From CAVRXQ01 sp963725215 (GTDB taxonomy: Bacteria; Actinomycetota; Acidimicrobiia; Acidimicrobiales; Bog-793): a DNA stretch of 64,000 bases. This document shows positions 28,441 through 38,691 of this stretch, piece by piece. Under the pieces are notes generated by a model. That model was not told the origin of the DNA. It did not search any database and saw only the letters and a program-made list of their open reading frames with translations. Each line of letters starts with the position of its first letter. The stretch's first letter is position 1. The position numbers and the translations under genes were made by a program. The DNA lies in the NCBI GenBank assembly GCA_963725215.1, contig CAVRXQ010000007.1, forward strand, positions 744,001 to 808,000, given 5' to 3'.

Positions 28441-29279
28441 CCCCAGTTCTTCTTCGAGGTCCTCTTCTTCTCGAACACGAGCATCGTCGAGTAGTTCGTG
28501 AGAGCGTGCTCCTGGCGTCGCCCCGGCGGCTGCGGACGCGGGTCGACGAGCATGTCGTAACGGTCGACGAGCTCCATCCCGCTTTCGCGAGCGGCGTTTG
28601 TGAAGTCGATCGTCTGCCAGCGCTTCGCTCCGGACACGACTTGGTCCATGCACTTCAAGAGTAGGTACCGTTTCGTCGCTGCGGCGCACTCACGAATGCC
28701 TCGCTCGATCAAGTCGTAACGGTCCTGCCAGCGCGTGTAGATGTGCACGCCGTAGCGCGCATCGACTGTCTCGTCCGGCCGACCGTTCAACTTATACGGC
28801 GGGTCGCACACGATCGCATCGAACGCCCCGTGCCACTCGGTGGGCAGTTTCGTGAAGTCGACCGAATACCCGACAGGCGACTTCGCTGGATCGATGTCGC
28901 AAGCGACGAGTTCGCTCGGCTTCCAGTTCTTCCAGAAGACCCCGCGGCCGTGGGTGACGTCGAGCACACGACCACCGAGGTACTGGCTGCGCGTCCCGAT
29001 CGCCTCGATCAGCTCGGCGCTGTCCTTCCACCGCATCGCAGTGAGAAGCGCAGCCGGCACGACCCTGTCTGAAGCCGTCCCGGGTTCGCCGACGTAACCG
29101 AAGTACTGCTCCACTGCCTCAAGTAGCCCCGTCGCCGCTTCTTCCCAGCGGGAACGCTGGCCCTCGAGGTCGCCCGACAGGACCCCGAGCACGGTCTGGA
29201 GGTTGTTCGCTTCATCGGAAATCCCAGCAGCGAGGGCGGCCTCGATCGCTCCTGCTTCAGTCTCGGTCGTCGCAGTCAT
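28410..29279 (-). CDS. SAM-dependent DNA methyltransferase
   Basis: About 290 residues from ATG 29279; a TTG start at 29351 is possible. Motif I is VLDVTHGRGVFWKN (SAM site) and motif IV is FDAIVCDPPYKLNG (catalytic DPPY), which fits an adenine-N6 or cytosine-N4 amino-methyltransferase. YLLLKCMDQV and YSTMLVFEKK follow in the usual order. No cognate nuclease is adjacent, so it is an orphan, as often seen in phages and integrative elements. Confidence 0.8.
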   Translation of the reverse strand: MTATTETEAGAIEAALAAGISDEANNLQTVLGVLSGDLEGQRSRWEEAATGLLEAVEQYFGYVGEPGTASDRVVPAALLTAMRWKDSAELIEAIGTRSQYLGGRVLDVTHGRGVFWKNWKPSELVACDIDPAKSPVGYSVDFTKLPTEWHGAFDAIVCDPPYKLNGRPDETVDARYGVHIYTRWQDRYDLIERGIRECAAATKRYLLLKCMDQVVSGAKRWQTIDFTNAARESGMELVDRYDMLVDPRPQPPGRRQEHALTNYSTMLVFEKKRTSKKNWGSVDGGRRSR

Positions 29280-29518
29280 CGGTTCCGCGAACTCCAGTCG
29301 GAACGCTTCAGAGCTGACTTCAATAGAACTGCCCGGGTCGACGGTATGCAAGGCAGAGCGAGCGGCTCCCGGTCGAGAAACAGCGTTCTTTTACGAAGCC
29401 CGAAGGACGTTCGACTAGATCCCATCGACTCCGCGCTGTCCACGGGTCTCATACGCGTGTTCACGAGCTGCGAGATACTGCCTTGGATTCGTGAAACTCC
29501 CACGGCCACGATTACGTC

Positions 29519-29879
29519 ATGGCAAATGGCCGAAGACTTTGGGTCCGTGTAAACGACGAACAAGTTCTGTGCTGCACGATCACAGAGGTCGCTCATGTTC
29601 TTCGTCGTTCTCCTCATACGGTGCGCTCGTACGAACGAAACGGACTATTCCCTCATCCGATACTGATTAGAGCGGACAACCCGCGAGCCCGTACGTCGCG
29701 TTTATCCATTGGCCTTTGTTGAGTATTTGAGCGTGATCGCCAAACGAGAGCGATTTGGCCGTCGACGCCCTTCTAATCGGTTCGAGGCTCAGCGAGCTCA
29801 AATATTTCACGCTTGGCAACAGGCGACGTCCTCGTTGGTGCCAGAAAATCAAAAGGTGTTGCGCACCGGACGTCTCTGA
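29519..29879 (+). pseudogene. MerR/excisionase-like HTH protein, frameshifted
   Basis: ATG 29519 gives TITEVAHVLRRSPHTVRSYE then RNGLFPHPILIRADNPRART, a winged HTH of MerR or Xis type. Near 29700 the frame moves by one base to VYPLAFVEYLSVIAKRERFG and runs to TGA 29879. Such proteins regulate or direct excision of integrative elements. It is divergent from the methyltransferase, 240 bases away. Confidence 0.6.
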
Positions 29880-30222
29880 TGCTCGATACGTGCGTGTCGC
29901 CAAGGGCGAGGCCGTCTATAACCAACTGTTATGGGCTGCTGGCCAACTGAAGGACACCGTCGGGTTTCGCTGTTTCCAACTCGATGTCACGTAACCCGAC
30001 AAGCCCTGTGAGTCGAAATAACCGCTATCTCTTCTTAGGAACGGTTGTCACGGCGGTCACGATCGATTGCGGACATCTCAAATATTCGTGGCGAGACGTG
30101 GGTCACGCGTATCCCATTTCTCTTTTTGAGTTTTCGACGGTGATGACCGCGACGAGTGCCTCGGGTATACGCAAGACGGCTGAATCCATTCAATAGTTCA
30201 TTGCTTCACTTTGTCTTCTCGC
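29880..30222. other. No gene seen
   Basis: Only short frames without coding character. Nothing else recognised. Confidence 0.4.
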
Positions 30223-30645
30223 CTAGTCGCTGGTTGAGTGGAGGACAGGTCCACCAAGGGTCGATGCGGCACCCTTGGTCAGGACGGAGGCACATGTCGC
30301 GAGGACACATCGACATGCCTTCCTTTCGGCGAGACAAATGACCAAATCGCCCATCGTCATATCTGGTTCCAGCAGAAAGCCGGCGATGATCTCGTTCTCG
30401 GCAACTGAGACGATCCACCTATTGTTGTCGTGATCGCGGACCTCCCGAATATCGTCGCCTTCAAGGAACCAAGGCGGCTGTCGGTCGCCGCTGAATATCT
30501 GTGTGTAGCCATCCTTGACGATCATCCGCAGCCCACGCGCGGTTGTCAGTCGTTCTCCTTTAGCAAAGCTGAACTCCATTCGGTTCAGAACGGGCTCATG
30601 CAATTCGGAATATCCATTTTTGGAAGCTCCTTCATCTAGAGACAT
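30223..30645 (-). CDS. Hypothetical protein
   Basis: Up to 140 residues from ATG 30645 with GGGAGGAAAGG directly upstream. The first 110 residues are plausible: MEFSFAKGERLTTARGLRMI, GYTQIFSGDRQPPWFLEGDD and RWIVSVAENEIIAGFLLEPD. The cysteine-rich tail (CRCVLATCASVL) looks out of frame. No domain recognised. Confidence 0.5.
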   Translation of the reverse strand: MSLDEGASKNGYSELHEPVLNRMEFSFAKGERLTTARGLRMIVKDGYTQIFSGDRQPPWFLEGDDIREVRDHDNNRWIVSVAENEIIAGFLLEPDMTMGDLVICLAERKACRCVLATCASVLTKGAASTLGGPVLHSTSD

Positions 30646-30748
30646 CCTTTCCTCCCACGTCTAGGGCAACAACCCTCGTCCGGTTGCTGCTCACGCAAAC
30701 GAGATTGTCCGGGTGATGCAGCGTGACGATCGTTACCTTCGTTACGTT

Positions 30749-30775
30749 GGTCACGCAGGTCACGTAGGTCACGAT
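30749..30775. repeat. Three tandem GGTCACGnn units
   Basis: GGTCACGCA, GGTCACGTA and GGTCACGAT in 9-bp steps, preceded by looser GTTAC-containing units. They lie across the 3' end of the helicase-like ATPase. The GGTCA core also occurs at 12792-12837 and 18319-18351. Confidence 0.8.
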
Positions 30776-32188
30776 GCGATACCACCCCTATCTGGTCTGT
30801 CAGCCACATCGATCACCCACATTCGTCCGTGCTCGATGAACCGGATGTCGATGCCGATTCTGCGCAAACTTGGCTCGAGTCGGCGAAGGAGGTTGCTCAA
30901 CGCTTTCGGATTAGCCGGCCAATCCTTTGGACGGGCGGCGCCAGTAATCAATCGACCTTCTAATCCGCGGAGCAACTCCGTCGCGTTTCCTTTGAAGGCT
31001 GCCTTCTCGATCAACGACTTCAGTGGTTCGACGATCGAGCTTGACTCGAGCGCACTGAGCGTCGTTCGATTTGCAGAGCGGTTCAGGGCTTCCAGGATCT
31101 CGTCTTCGGTAAAGCCGATTGCAGGCGCAGCGGCGACCACCCACTCCAGGAAGTCCGCCATGCGAATATGCGTCTCAAGGTGCACGTTTTCGATGCATCC
31201 CAGTGCGACAGAGATCGCATCCAGCAGAGCGCCGAGGATTCGCGGGAGCGCCTTGTCGAACTCCACCCAGAAGTCCCTCTCGGTCTTGCGAGCTGTGTCC
31301 GGGATTTGGGGAAGGGTGATCGCGATCATTCGGTCGAGGAGATCCGGATTCGACCCCACTTCACCTATCCCATTGATCAGCACAGGTCGATAACCCTCGA
31401 AGACCGCCTCATCGAAGTTGGTATAAAGCTGCCGGGTTCCAAAGCCCGCACCGGTCACCAGGGCGCAGAGGTCGTCCGAGAGCAACGGCGAAACAAAGCT
31501 CACGTTGTCGATCGCGAGCAGGTAGGTGTTGCGCGCAGCCACCATCAGATCTTCCGAGTTTCGGGGCGGCCTGCGTAACGCCGTTTTGTTCGGGTCGACG
31601 ATCGCCTTCAATACCCGGCAGAGGGTCGTTTTCGCGGACCCTTGCTCGCCGTTGGGGCTCAGGATCGGACAGGGAAGTCCAACTAGGACGCATGCGACGA
31701 GGAAGGCGAGCACAAGGACGAAGTCCTCATCTGAAACGTTCACAAACGGTTTCAGCTCGGCGAGACTTCCCCTTCGTGTCGGACGAGGCAGCGCCAACAT
31801 GCCGTTCGGGCGACGAAAGCGGACGTGCGGGCCGCGTGACGAGTTTCCATCCGTCCTTCGTGATCTTGACCGAACGCCAATCGTTGTCTCCGAGATCGAG
31901 ATAAATTGCCTCTCCACTTCGCGCCCAGCGCAGGAACACGCGGTGAAGCGGCCCTTCGAACAGCGCCTTTCCCTCTAACGTTCCGAGTGCGTCGTGCAGG
32001 GCCTGACTGTTTGGCGCCTTGGCGTACAACGCGAAAAATTCCTTCTGCCACCATTTGCGAAAACGACCATCCCGCTCGCGATCCTCGCCGAGATCCGCGA
32101 GTTGCCGCAGATAATTGCTGCCGCCCGCAGGCTGTGGGCAGCTTTGTTTGACGGACGAAAGTGCCCTGGCCAGGGCACTCGCTCTCAA
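30769..32188 (-). pseudogene. Helicase/primase-like ATPase of a mobile element, one-base frameshift
   Basis: The first frame (32188 to about 31835) gives GEAIYLDLGDNDWRSVKITK then DGWKLVTRP. One base later the frame continues HVRFRRPNGMLALPRPTRRG. The ATPase core has Walker A in LSPNGEQGSAKTTLCRVLKA, Walker B in TYLLAIDNVSFVSP and a sensor-like YRPVLINGIGEVGSNPDLLD. The layout fits superfamily-3 or D5/VapE-like proteins of phages and integrative plasmids. I cannot assign a named family. An N-terminal primase domain is not present in this window. Confidence 0.65.
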
Positions 32189-32311
32189 GTTTTCATGCCG
32201 GCGGGCCGTTAGTCACATGGAGTGTTTAATAACTCACTAACAGTGGTTCCGCCTCGGCCCCGGCCTGCTGTGGGGACGATCGGGAGTCCCTTCAGATGTG
32301 GGTGACGGTCC

Positions 32312-33655
32312 ATGTCGTTTCTCAAAGCACCTCCGACAGAGGCGAGGCGCCGTGAGATGAATGACATTGCATCTCGGCTCGAGAAGCAGTCTGCGTCGTG
32401 CGTCCTGATCGTCGACGATGAGCCGACGAACATCAAGCTCCTTGAGAAGGTGTTGCGTCCACTCGCGGACCTGCGAATCGTCTCGACCACAAAAGGGGCC
32501 GACGCCCTAGCACTTTTCCGCACGAATCGCCCAGATCTCGTCTTATTGGACCTGCACATGCCCGGGATGGACGGCCTCGAGGTCATGTCCGCGATCCGTG
32601 AAGTCATCGAGCACGAGGACTTTGTTCCATTCGTCGTCCTCACGGCGGACATCTCCCCGCAAAGTCGCGTCGCAGCGTTGACCGCTGGGGCGGACGACTT
32701 TCTTACCAAGCCCCTCGATGCGAGCGAAGTCGTGTTGCGGGTACGCAACCTGCTTCGTACCCGCACGCTGTACCTCATCGTGCAACACGACCGTGCCAGG
32801 TTGGCTGAGCAACTCCGCGAACGCGAGGCGACCGAGCTTGCCGAAGAGCGTCGATTGGCCGATGTGGCGGCACGAATTCGTGACGTGCTCACCCGCGGGA
32901 ACATCGAGATCGTGTTTCAGCCGATCCTTGACCTCGTTCGCAATTCAACCATCGGCTACGAGGCGCTGTCGCGTTTTTCAGCCGAGCCCGTCCGCTCGCC
33001 CGATCACTGGTTCGCCGACGCGAACGAGGTCGGCCTTGGGCGGGATCTTGAACTACTCGCGATTGATATCGCACTGCGCTCCCTCGAACGGATCCCTGAG
33101 GAGCTGTTCCTCTCAGTTAACATCTCACCGGATCTGGTGGCGAACGGTGAACTCAGTGTGTTCTTGGGAAGCCGCGCTGCGACCCGACTCGTCATCGAGC
33201 TCACTGAGCACGCGCGGATAGATGACTACGCACCGCTCATCTCTCAAGTGACGGAACTGCGAAAGCGCGGTCTGCAGTTCGCCGTCGACGACGCTGGTGC
33301 GGGCTTCGCGAGCCTTCAGCACATCTTGAGACTGCGGCCAGACATCATCAAGCTCGATCTCACGCTCACACGCGGCATCGATGGCGACCCGGTTCGCCGG
33401 GCGCTGGCGTCGTCGATGGCGTTCTTTGGCAACGAGGTGGGTGCCCATGTGCTCGCCGAAGGCATCGAGACAGAAGCTGAGCAGAAGACGCTCTGCAAGC
33501 TCGGAGTCCACCTCGGTCAGGGCTATCACCTCGGCCGCCCGGGGGCGCTGCGCTTTCCTACATCTGATGAAGTTGCAGTGCGAACAGCTGGCAATGATGT
33601 CGCTTCCCTCGCGCGGTTACAAGCGCAACATGTCTCGTCGGTCGAGCAGGCATGA
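32312..33655 (+). CDS. Response regulator with EAL (cyclic-di-GMP phosphodiesterase) output
   Basis: 447 residues. The REC domain (about 29-150) has the acidic pair at 35-36 (LIVDDEPTN), phosphoacceptor Asp80 (LVLLDLHMPG), Thr111 and Lys133 (FLTKPLD). A coiled linker leads to an EAL domain from about 195: GYEALSRF at 215-222, SVNISPDLV, IELTEHAR, FAVDDAGAGFASL, AEGIETEAEQ and QGYHLGRP. The metal- and substrate-binding residues look intact, so an active phosphodiesterase is likely. Its stop overlaps the next start (ATGA): a two-gene signalling operon. Confidence 0.92.
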   Translation: MSFLKAPPTEARRREMNDIASRLEKQSASCVLIVDDEPTNIKLLEKVLRPLADLRIVSTTKGADALALFRTNRPDLVLLDLHMPGMDGLEVMSAIREVIEHEDFVPFVVLTADISPQSRVAALTAGADDFLTKPLDASEVVLRVRNLLRTRTLYLIVQHDRARLAEQLREREATELAEERRLADVAARIRDVLTRGNIEIVFQPILDLVRNSTIGYEALSRFSAEPVRSPDHWFADANEVGLGRDLELLAIDIALRSLERIPEELFLSVNISPDLVANGELSVFLGSRAATRLVIELTEHARIDDYAPLISQVTELRKRGLQFAVDDAGAGFASLQHILRLRPDIIKLDLTLTRGIDGDPVRRALASSMAFFGNEVGAHVLAEGIETEAEQKTLCKLGVHLGQGYHLGRPGALRFPTSDEVAVRTAGNDVASLARLQAQHVSSVEQA

Positions 33656-35749
33656 ACACATCTCACGCGTGGCGATTGTCAAGTTCCCGCTCTCAGACTC
33701 GACGGCTCCGCTTGAGTCGAACCTCTCTCGCCGTTCTGCTTGCGATTTCGTCTGGAGCGATCGCCGCTTTCTTCGCAGTTCGGAGCGTGGTCGCTGATCA
33801 AGAGCGTCGCATTCTCCATGAGCGTGGGGCCGAGCTGACGCTCGTGCTGGACGAGGCGATCAACAACGTCACCCAGCTCTTACCGATCGCCGGTGCCGCA
33901 GCTGCGCCTGGGACGGGTTCTCCTCAGTCCTTCAGACTCATCGCCGGGTCGATCGTTCAAGGCGGCGCAAGCTCAGTAGCGGTAGCGGTGAAGAACGGCG
34001 CAGTCTTCAAGGTTGTGGCCAAAGCCGGTAAAGGAGCGCTCGGACGGACGATCAACGGATCCGTAGCGGCATTCATGCGGCACGCGTCTTCGACCCGTGG
34101 CCTTGTCGCCGGAGTTGTTCCTACCGGACATGGCCGACTATTGGCCGTTGCGGCAGCAGCACCGGGTGGCCGCGTCGTCGTCGATGAGCTAGTCCTTCAA
34201 CCCGCTGTCTCAAGAGCGCCGACACCAGGGTCGCCCTTCAGCGACGTCAGTCTCGCCCTTTACGCGTCGTCTCGGGCAACCCCTTCCACTCTCCTCGTGA
34301 TTTCTGGTGGCCTGCCATCTGGTCAGATCGATCATCAGTTCGTTGACGTCGGGACTGACCGTTGGCTACTTCTCACTAGCGCAGAGGAGCCGCTCGTGGG
34401 TTCGATCGCGGCGGCGGCGCCTTGGTTTTCTCTGCTTGTCGGGCTCATGACCGCGCTGCTCGCGACAGCAGTCATCGAAGGGCTAGCCCGGCGCCGTACC
34501 TACGCCTTGGGATTAGTCGCAGAGAGGACGGCTGCCCTTGAGGATGCGCTTCATGAGCGCCATCGTCTCCAGGAAGCCGAAAGTGTTGCGCGCAAGGAAG
34601 CCGAGTCCGCGAACCGATACAAGAACCAGTTCATCTCGCGCATGAGTCACGAGCTCCGCACCCCGTTAAACGCTGTCATTGGATTCAGCCAGCTACTGCA
34701 GCGAGATGAACTGACCGACGATTCGAGTGACTCAGTCGATCACATCCTGAAGGGCGGTCAGCACCTCTTGGCTCTCATCAACGAGCTGCTGGACATCGCG
34801 CGCATCGAGACGGGCGATCTCGCACTTTCTCCGGAGCCGGTGCTGGTGGGCGACGTGCTCGGCGAGTGTCTTGGGCTTGTCCGCCCGATGGCTGAACAAC
34901 GCTCGGTCCACCTCGTCGGTGGCCGGGAAGGGGCATGTTCGCAGCACGTTCTCGCCGACCGCAATCGCCTCAAGCAGGTATTGCTCAACCTGCTCTCGAA
35001 CGGCGTGAAGTACAACCGCCCCGGCGGAACCGTCGCCGTATCGTGCGAAGTCTCGGGTTCCACGCGTATGCGGATCAAGGTTTCCGATACCGGCAACGGG
35101 ATTCCCAAGGAGCAGTTCGGGCGACTCTTCACCCCCTTCGAGCGACTCGGCGCCGAGAGAGGCAACGTTGAAGGGACCGGGATCGGCCTGACCCTGTTCG
35201 CGACAACTGGCTGAGGCTATGAGTGGCGTTCTCGATTTCGAGAGCGAGGTTGGCGTCGGCAGCACGTTCTGGATTGAACTTCCGCTCGTCGAAGGACCAG
35301 TCGATCGTTACGACCGACTCAATCTTGCGGATCGTTCCGAGCAACCAGACGTCCAGACAGCACACGGTCGACTGACCGTGCTCTACATCGAGGACAATCT
35401 CACAAACATCAGCCTCATTGAACGAATCGCCGCAGAACGTGATGGCGTCGAAATCATTCCAGCGATGCAGGGACGTCTCGGCCTCGAGCTCGCCCAAGAA
35501 CACCGACCCGCCCTCATTTTGCTCGATCTTCATCTGCCGGACATCGAAGGTGACGAGGTCCTCCATCGCCTTCGGAATGACCCGATTACCGCGAGTGTGC
35601 CTGTCGTCATCGTCACTGCGGACGCAACTCCCGGCCAAAAACAGCGACTTCTGGATGCCGGCGCATCGGCGTTCCTCACGAAACCAATCGAGGTTCGTGA
35701 GTTGCTGCAGATTCTGGACCATCACGCTTCCGCAAACGCTCCTCTTTGA
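33652..35749 (+). pseudogene. Hybrid sensor histidine kinase with receiver domain, one-base frameshift
   Basis: TM1 (RTSLAVLLAISSGAIAAFFA), an extracellular sensor, TM2 (APWFSLLVGLMTALLATAVI), a coiled coil, then HisKA (QFISRMSHELRTPLNAVIGF) and HATPase_c (RLKQVLLNLLSNGVKYNRPG, DTGNGIP, GTGIGL). One extra T near 35201 ends the frame at 35214. The neighbouring frame continues SRQLAEAMSGVLDFESEVGV, WIELPL, and a REC domain (VLYIEDNLTN, LILLDLHLPDIEG, TKPIEV). It likely phosphorylates the REC-EAL partner. Confidence 0.9.
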
Positions 35750-36011
35750 GTGAAGGGCGGCTGGAACGCCTAGGTGCCCCCTAACGCAGTGGTTCTGGCG
35801 TATCCCATAAAACTCACCTGAAAGAGGCAAAAGACGCGTCCCTGATCGCCGGAACGGCGCGTCTCGATCGAGTTCTTGTTCCCGCGAAATGATGAATCGG
35901 TGCCGGAGATTCCGCTGCTTTCGGAATCACTTTTCTGTAGCCCATGTGACTCCGATCGGTGAATGAGCAAGTAACTCAACCACATCACGTGCTCGCTTAG
36001 ATCGCACGTTT

Positions 36012-36818
36012 ATGCTTCATCGCGTGAAGACGTCGATACGAACTGGGTTGTGGTCCCAAGGAGTTTTCACGATTGGTGCGATCTTGGGGGTCGCCAACAT
36101 GGCAGCGCTTGCGATTCCAGCGGCAGCGTTTTCGACTAGCACCGCATACTCGAGATCAACGCCGACGCTTCGTCACGCTTCGACCTCAGGTACACCATTG
36201 CAAATACTCTCCGAGGCGCAACGAGCGACCCTCGCGGCGCGAAGCGTCACTCTGACCGAGCACCTTGTTGAAGATGGGATCCACATCTCGGCCAAGTTGG
36301 AGGGGAGATGGCCCAACCGAATCCGTGTTTCGGCTGCAATCGGTAAGTTGGTTGAGATCATCGTCGTCGCTTCTACATCTGTTTATGTGGAGGGGAACGC
36401 GGTTGCGTGGGCATCCGAGTACAAGCTCAGCTCGACGGGTGCAGCCGAACTGTCCGAACGATGGTTCGTTACGAGTTCTTCTGATCCCGAACTTGGCGCG
36501 ACGCCGCTGTCGACGCTTAATCCGAAAGGTGTTGAGCGTCCTGTCTTCGACGAGCTCAAATCCAGAGCAGGAGATCTGAAAGAGCAGCTGTCGTCGTTCG
36601 ACGGACGTCCGGCCGTCAAATTGTGGGATGCATCGGGCGCCATTTACATTTCGTCGACCGGCAAACCGTACATACTGCGAATCGTCACTTATCGACCCAC
36701 GATCCATGGATTCTTGGACTTCACCTCCTTTAACAGCTCGACCAACTTCGCCGTTCCCAGCACTGCGTCGAACCTTGATGCAGCTCTCGCCCAAGCCCAA
36801 TCAGCCAGCGCGTCTTGA
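36012..36818 (+). CDS. Secreted hypothetical protein, lipoprotein-carrier-like style
   Basis: 268 residues with an N-terminal export signal (GVFTIGAILGVANMAALAIP). The mature part has beta-rich pieces: GIHISAKLEGRWPNRIRVSA, VYVEGNAVAWASEYKLSSTG and GSGAIYISS-like strands (DASGAIYISSTGKPYILRIV). The alternation resembles LolA/LppX-type half-barrels, but this is only an impression. No lipobox cysteine. Confidence 0.6.
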   Translation: MLHRVKTSIRTGLWSQGVFTIGAILGVANMAALAIPAAAFSTSTAYSRSTPTLRHASTSGTPLQILSEAQRATLAARSVTLTEHLVEDGIHISAKLEGRWPNRIRVSAAIGKLVEIIVVASTSVYVEGNAVAWASEYKLSSTGAAELSERWFVTSSSDPELGATPLSTLNPKGVERPVFDELKSRAGDLKEQLSSFDGRPAVKLWDASGAIYISSTGKPYILRIVTYRPTIHGFLDFTSFNSSTNFAVPSTASNLDAALAQAQSASAS

Positions 36819-37227
36819 GTTTGCGCCGCCGGCGCGCGCAGCTTGTTGGCGTCGCCGACAACAAGGGAACCACCGGCTACGGCGTAGCGCTGGGCGGCGC
36901 GGCAAAGACCTTCGGTACCGCGGCGGGGCACGTGCCAGTCGGCGAGCGCCTGCTCGCGCTCGACATCGCCGCCTGAGCATCGAGCCCGGAGCCTGACCGC
37001 TGGCCGGCGCGCTGCGCGGCTATCCCCGTTTGCAGTCTTGACCCCGCGCAAATTTCGGAGGAGGCAGCCAAGGACGAGGAGAAACAGGCTCGGTACCCTG
37101 AGCGATAATGCGGTAGCCGAAATCGCCTCTCCGTTCCCACCGGACGTACGCGTCCTTTCGGGGTTCCCAGGTCAGAGAAGCCCGAGGTGGGAGAGGGAGG
37201 CGTCGGCATCGACGAATGGAGGACGAG
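36819..37227. other. Spacer with a short C-terminal-like frame
   Basis: Plus-strand 36842-36976 reads LVGVADNKGTTGYGVALGGA and ERLLALDIAA to a stop, without a start codon. It may be the tail of a lost gene. The remainder is empty. Confidence 0.35.
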
Positions 37228-37818
37228 ATGCGACAGATCCCGCGCCGAATGACGCTCCCGAGCTGGCCAGGTGGTGGGCCGATGTCGTCGCTGCTCGGTG
37301 TCGCGCTCGTTGTCGCCCCCGGCGGCCTTGTCGCCGAGCACGCCGCTCTTGCTGCGAGGTCGGCGGCGCTTGCGCCACACATCGCGACGAACACCGTCGT
37401 CGTGACCGGCAAGTACTCGGGCACCCTAAAGCTTGAGGACCCCGCGAAAAATTCCGCGGAGCTTATCGACATATCGAAGAGTACCCACGAACCCAATCCA
37501 AGAGACGTCGTCAAGCTCTACTACATCGGCAAGCTGTCTGGTCTCAGTTCGACCAAGTGGACCTTCACCGCCACGGAGAAGGGCGGCGGGACGTTCACCC
37601 AAAGCCACATCGCTACGACACAGGGGGCATTGCTCTACTCCTACACGACGGGGTTCGGCTTCGTGGCGACCTCGGGGACGATCACCATCGGGGGAAAGAC
37701 CGGCTCGTTCAAGTACAAAGTGACCTGGTCGAGCCAGCCCGGCTCTATCGGTGCCACCAGCCGGGGTACTGGCACGGCGGCAGGCAGCTGGAGTTGCCCC
37801 TCGGTTACCAAGATCTGA
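37228..37818 (+). CDS. Secreted hypothetical protein
   Basis: 196 residues from ATG 37228, preceded by GAGGACGAG. A signal segment (MSSLLGVALVVAPGGLVAEH) is followed by a beta-rich threonine/glycine domain: TNTVVVTGKYSGTLKLEDPA, VKLYYIGKLSGLSSTKWTFT and GFVATSGTITIGGKTGSFKY. The calycin- or dirigent-like strand pattern suggests an extracellular barrel; no family is certain. Confidence 0.6.
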   Translation: MRQIPRRMTLPSWPGGGPMSSLLGVALVVAPGGLVAEHAALAARSAALAPHIATNTVVVTGKYSGTLKLEDPAKNSAELIDISKSTHEPNPRDVVKLYYIGKLSGLSSTKWTFTATEKGGGTFTQSHIATTQGALLYSYTTGFGFVATSGTITIGGKTGSFKYKVTWSSQPGSIGATSRGTGTAAGSWSCPSVTKI

Positions 37819-38691
37819 GAGGGCCACCGTCGATACCGACGTCCATTGATACTGACATCGAAGCAAACGCGGTGGGGCGATAACACCAGCCCGGAGGCCG
37901 CGCATGACGCGCATCTCAACGAGCGTCAGGGGTAGCCGCGAGGCGCCGATCGGAGTCACCTTCCGCCCTTCGGTACATTCAGCTGCCAGTGCTTGGTAGC
38001 CGAACGAGCGCGTCCCTCCTCCGACGCGAACCCCTACGCCCATGGGATCGAGCATCGACGTCGTCGACGAGGTGCGACAAGGCCGATTTCGGAGTGCCCC
38101 CAATCGCCACCGGTTCGTGGGCGCTATCTCGCGGCGGCACTTCCGCTACGCGCTGAAGCCGCGGAGGGGCTCACGATCTTCGCTCACCTCTGGAACAGCG
38201 CAGTGCTGTAATGGTAGGCCCGCTCGTCATAGCGACTCAGCATTGCTTCGGCCGCTCAACGGGCCGTGAGCAAGCAGCACCCGTCCCATAATGCGCGTCG
38301 AGATGAGCCGCTACGACTGCCACCTACCGCCGCGTACGCGCCATCGGATGCACGCCATCGTTCGGCACTTCGGGGCGTGAGCGAGGGCTTGTTTTCGCGC
38401 CGCGTCGGGGGCACTCCGCCTGGTACCGATCGCCGAATCCGGCGCGGCCTGCCTGTCGCCCGGGATGGTCTTGGCGGAGCATTCTGTGCACCCAGTCCCC
38501 GGTCGGAGATACTCAAACCACCCCCATCGTTGATGTGGAAAGGGGCAACTCGCGGGCGATCGATGCGTAGACAACGTTGTAGACAACAATGAGATCAACA
38601 AGGAGTTGGTGATGGACGCGGAATGGGTTCTTCCGAATTGGTCGTTCGTTCAGCACGCCGAGGAGCAATGTGCACACGGTCGGGTCACACA
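37819..38691. other. Long non-coding stretch with a CATAATGCGC motif
   Basis: No convincing gene. At 38287-38296 it holds CATAATGCGC followed by GTCGAGATGAGCCGC, a close match to the flank of the first IS110 element (41646 onward). Near 38566-38590 GTAGACAAC occurs twice. Confidence 0.45.
38287..38311. repeat. Dispersed CATAATGCGC repeat, uninterrupted copy
   Basis: CATAATGCGCGTCGAGATGA here matches CATAATGCGCGCCGAGATGA at 41646 apart from one base. Shorter versions occur at 49959-49968 (CATAATGCGCGATGGGG) and 52125 (CATAACGTCGATCGC). Confidence 0.6.

Noticed and set aside
35831..35863. Hairpin GACGCG...CGCGTC after the hybrid kinase
   Set aside because: Short stem, long loop and no T-run; too weak for a terminator call.
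36842..36976. Frame reading LVGVADNKGTTGYGVALGGA
   Set aside because: No start codon and no family match; kept only as a remark on the spacer.
37426..38103. 225-codon minus-strand frame
   Set aside because: It is mostly the shadow of the secreted protein at 37228-37818, with no domain and no start signal.
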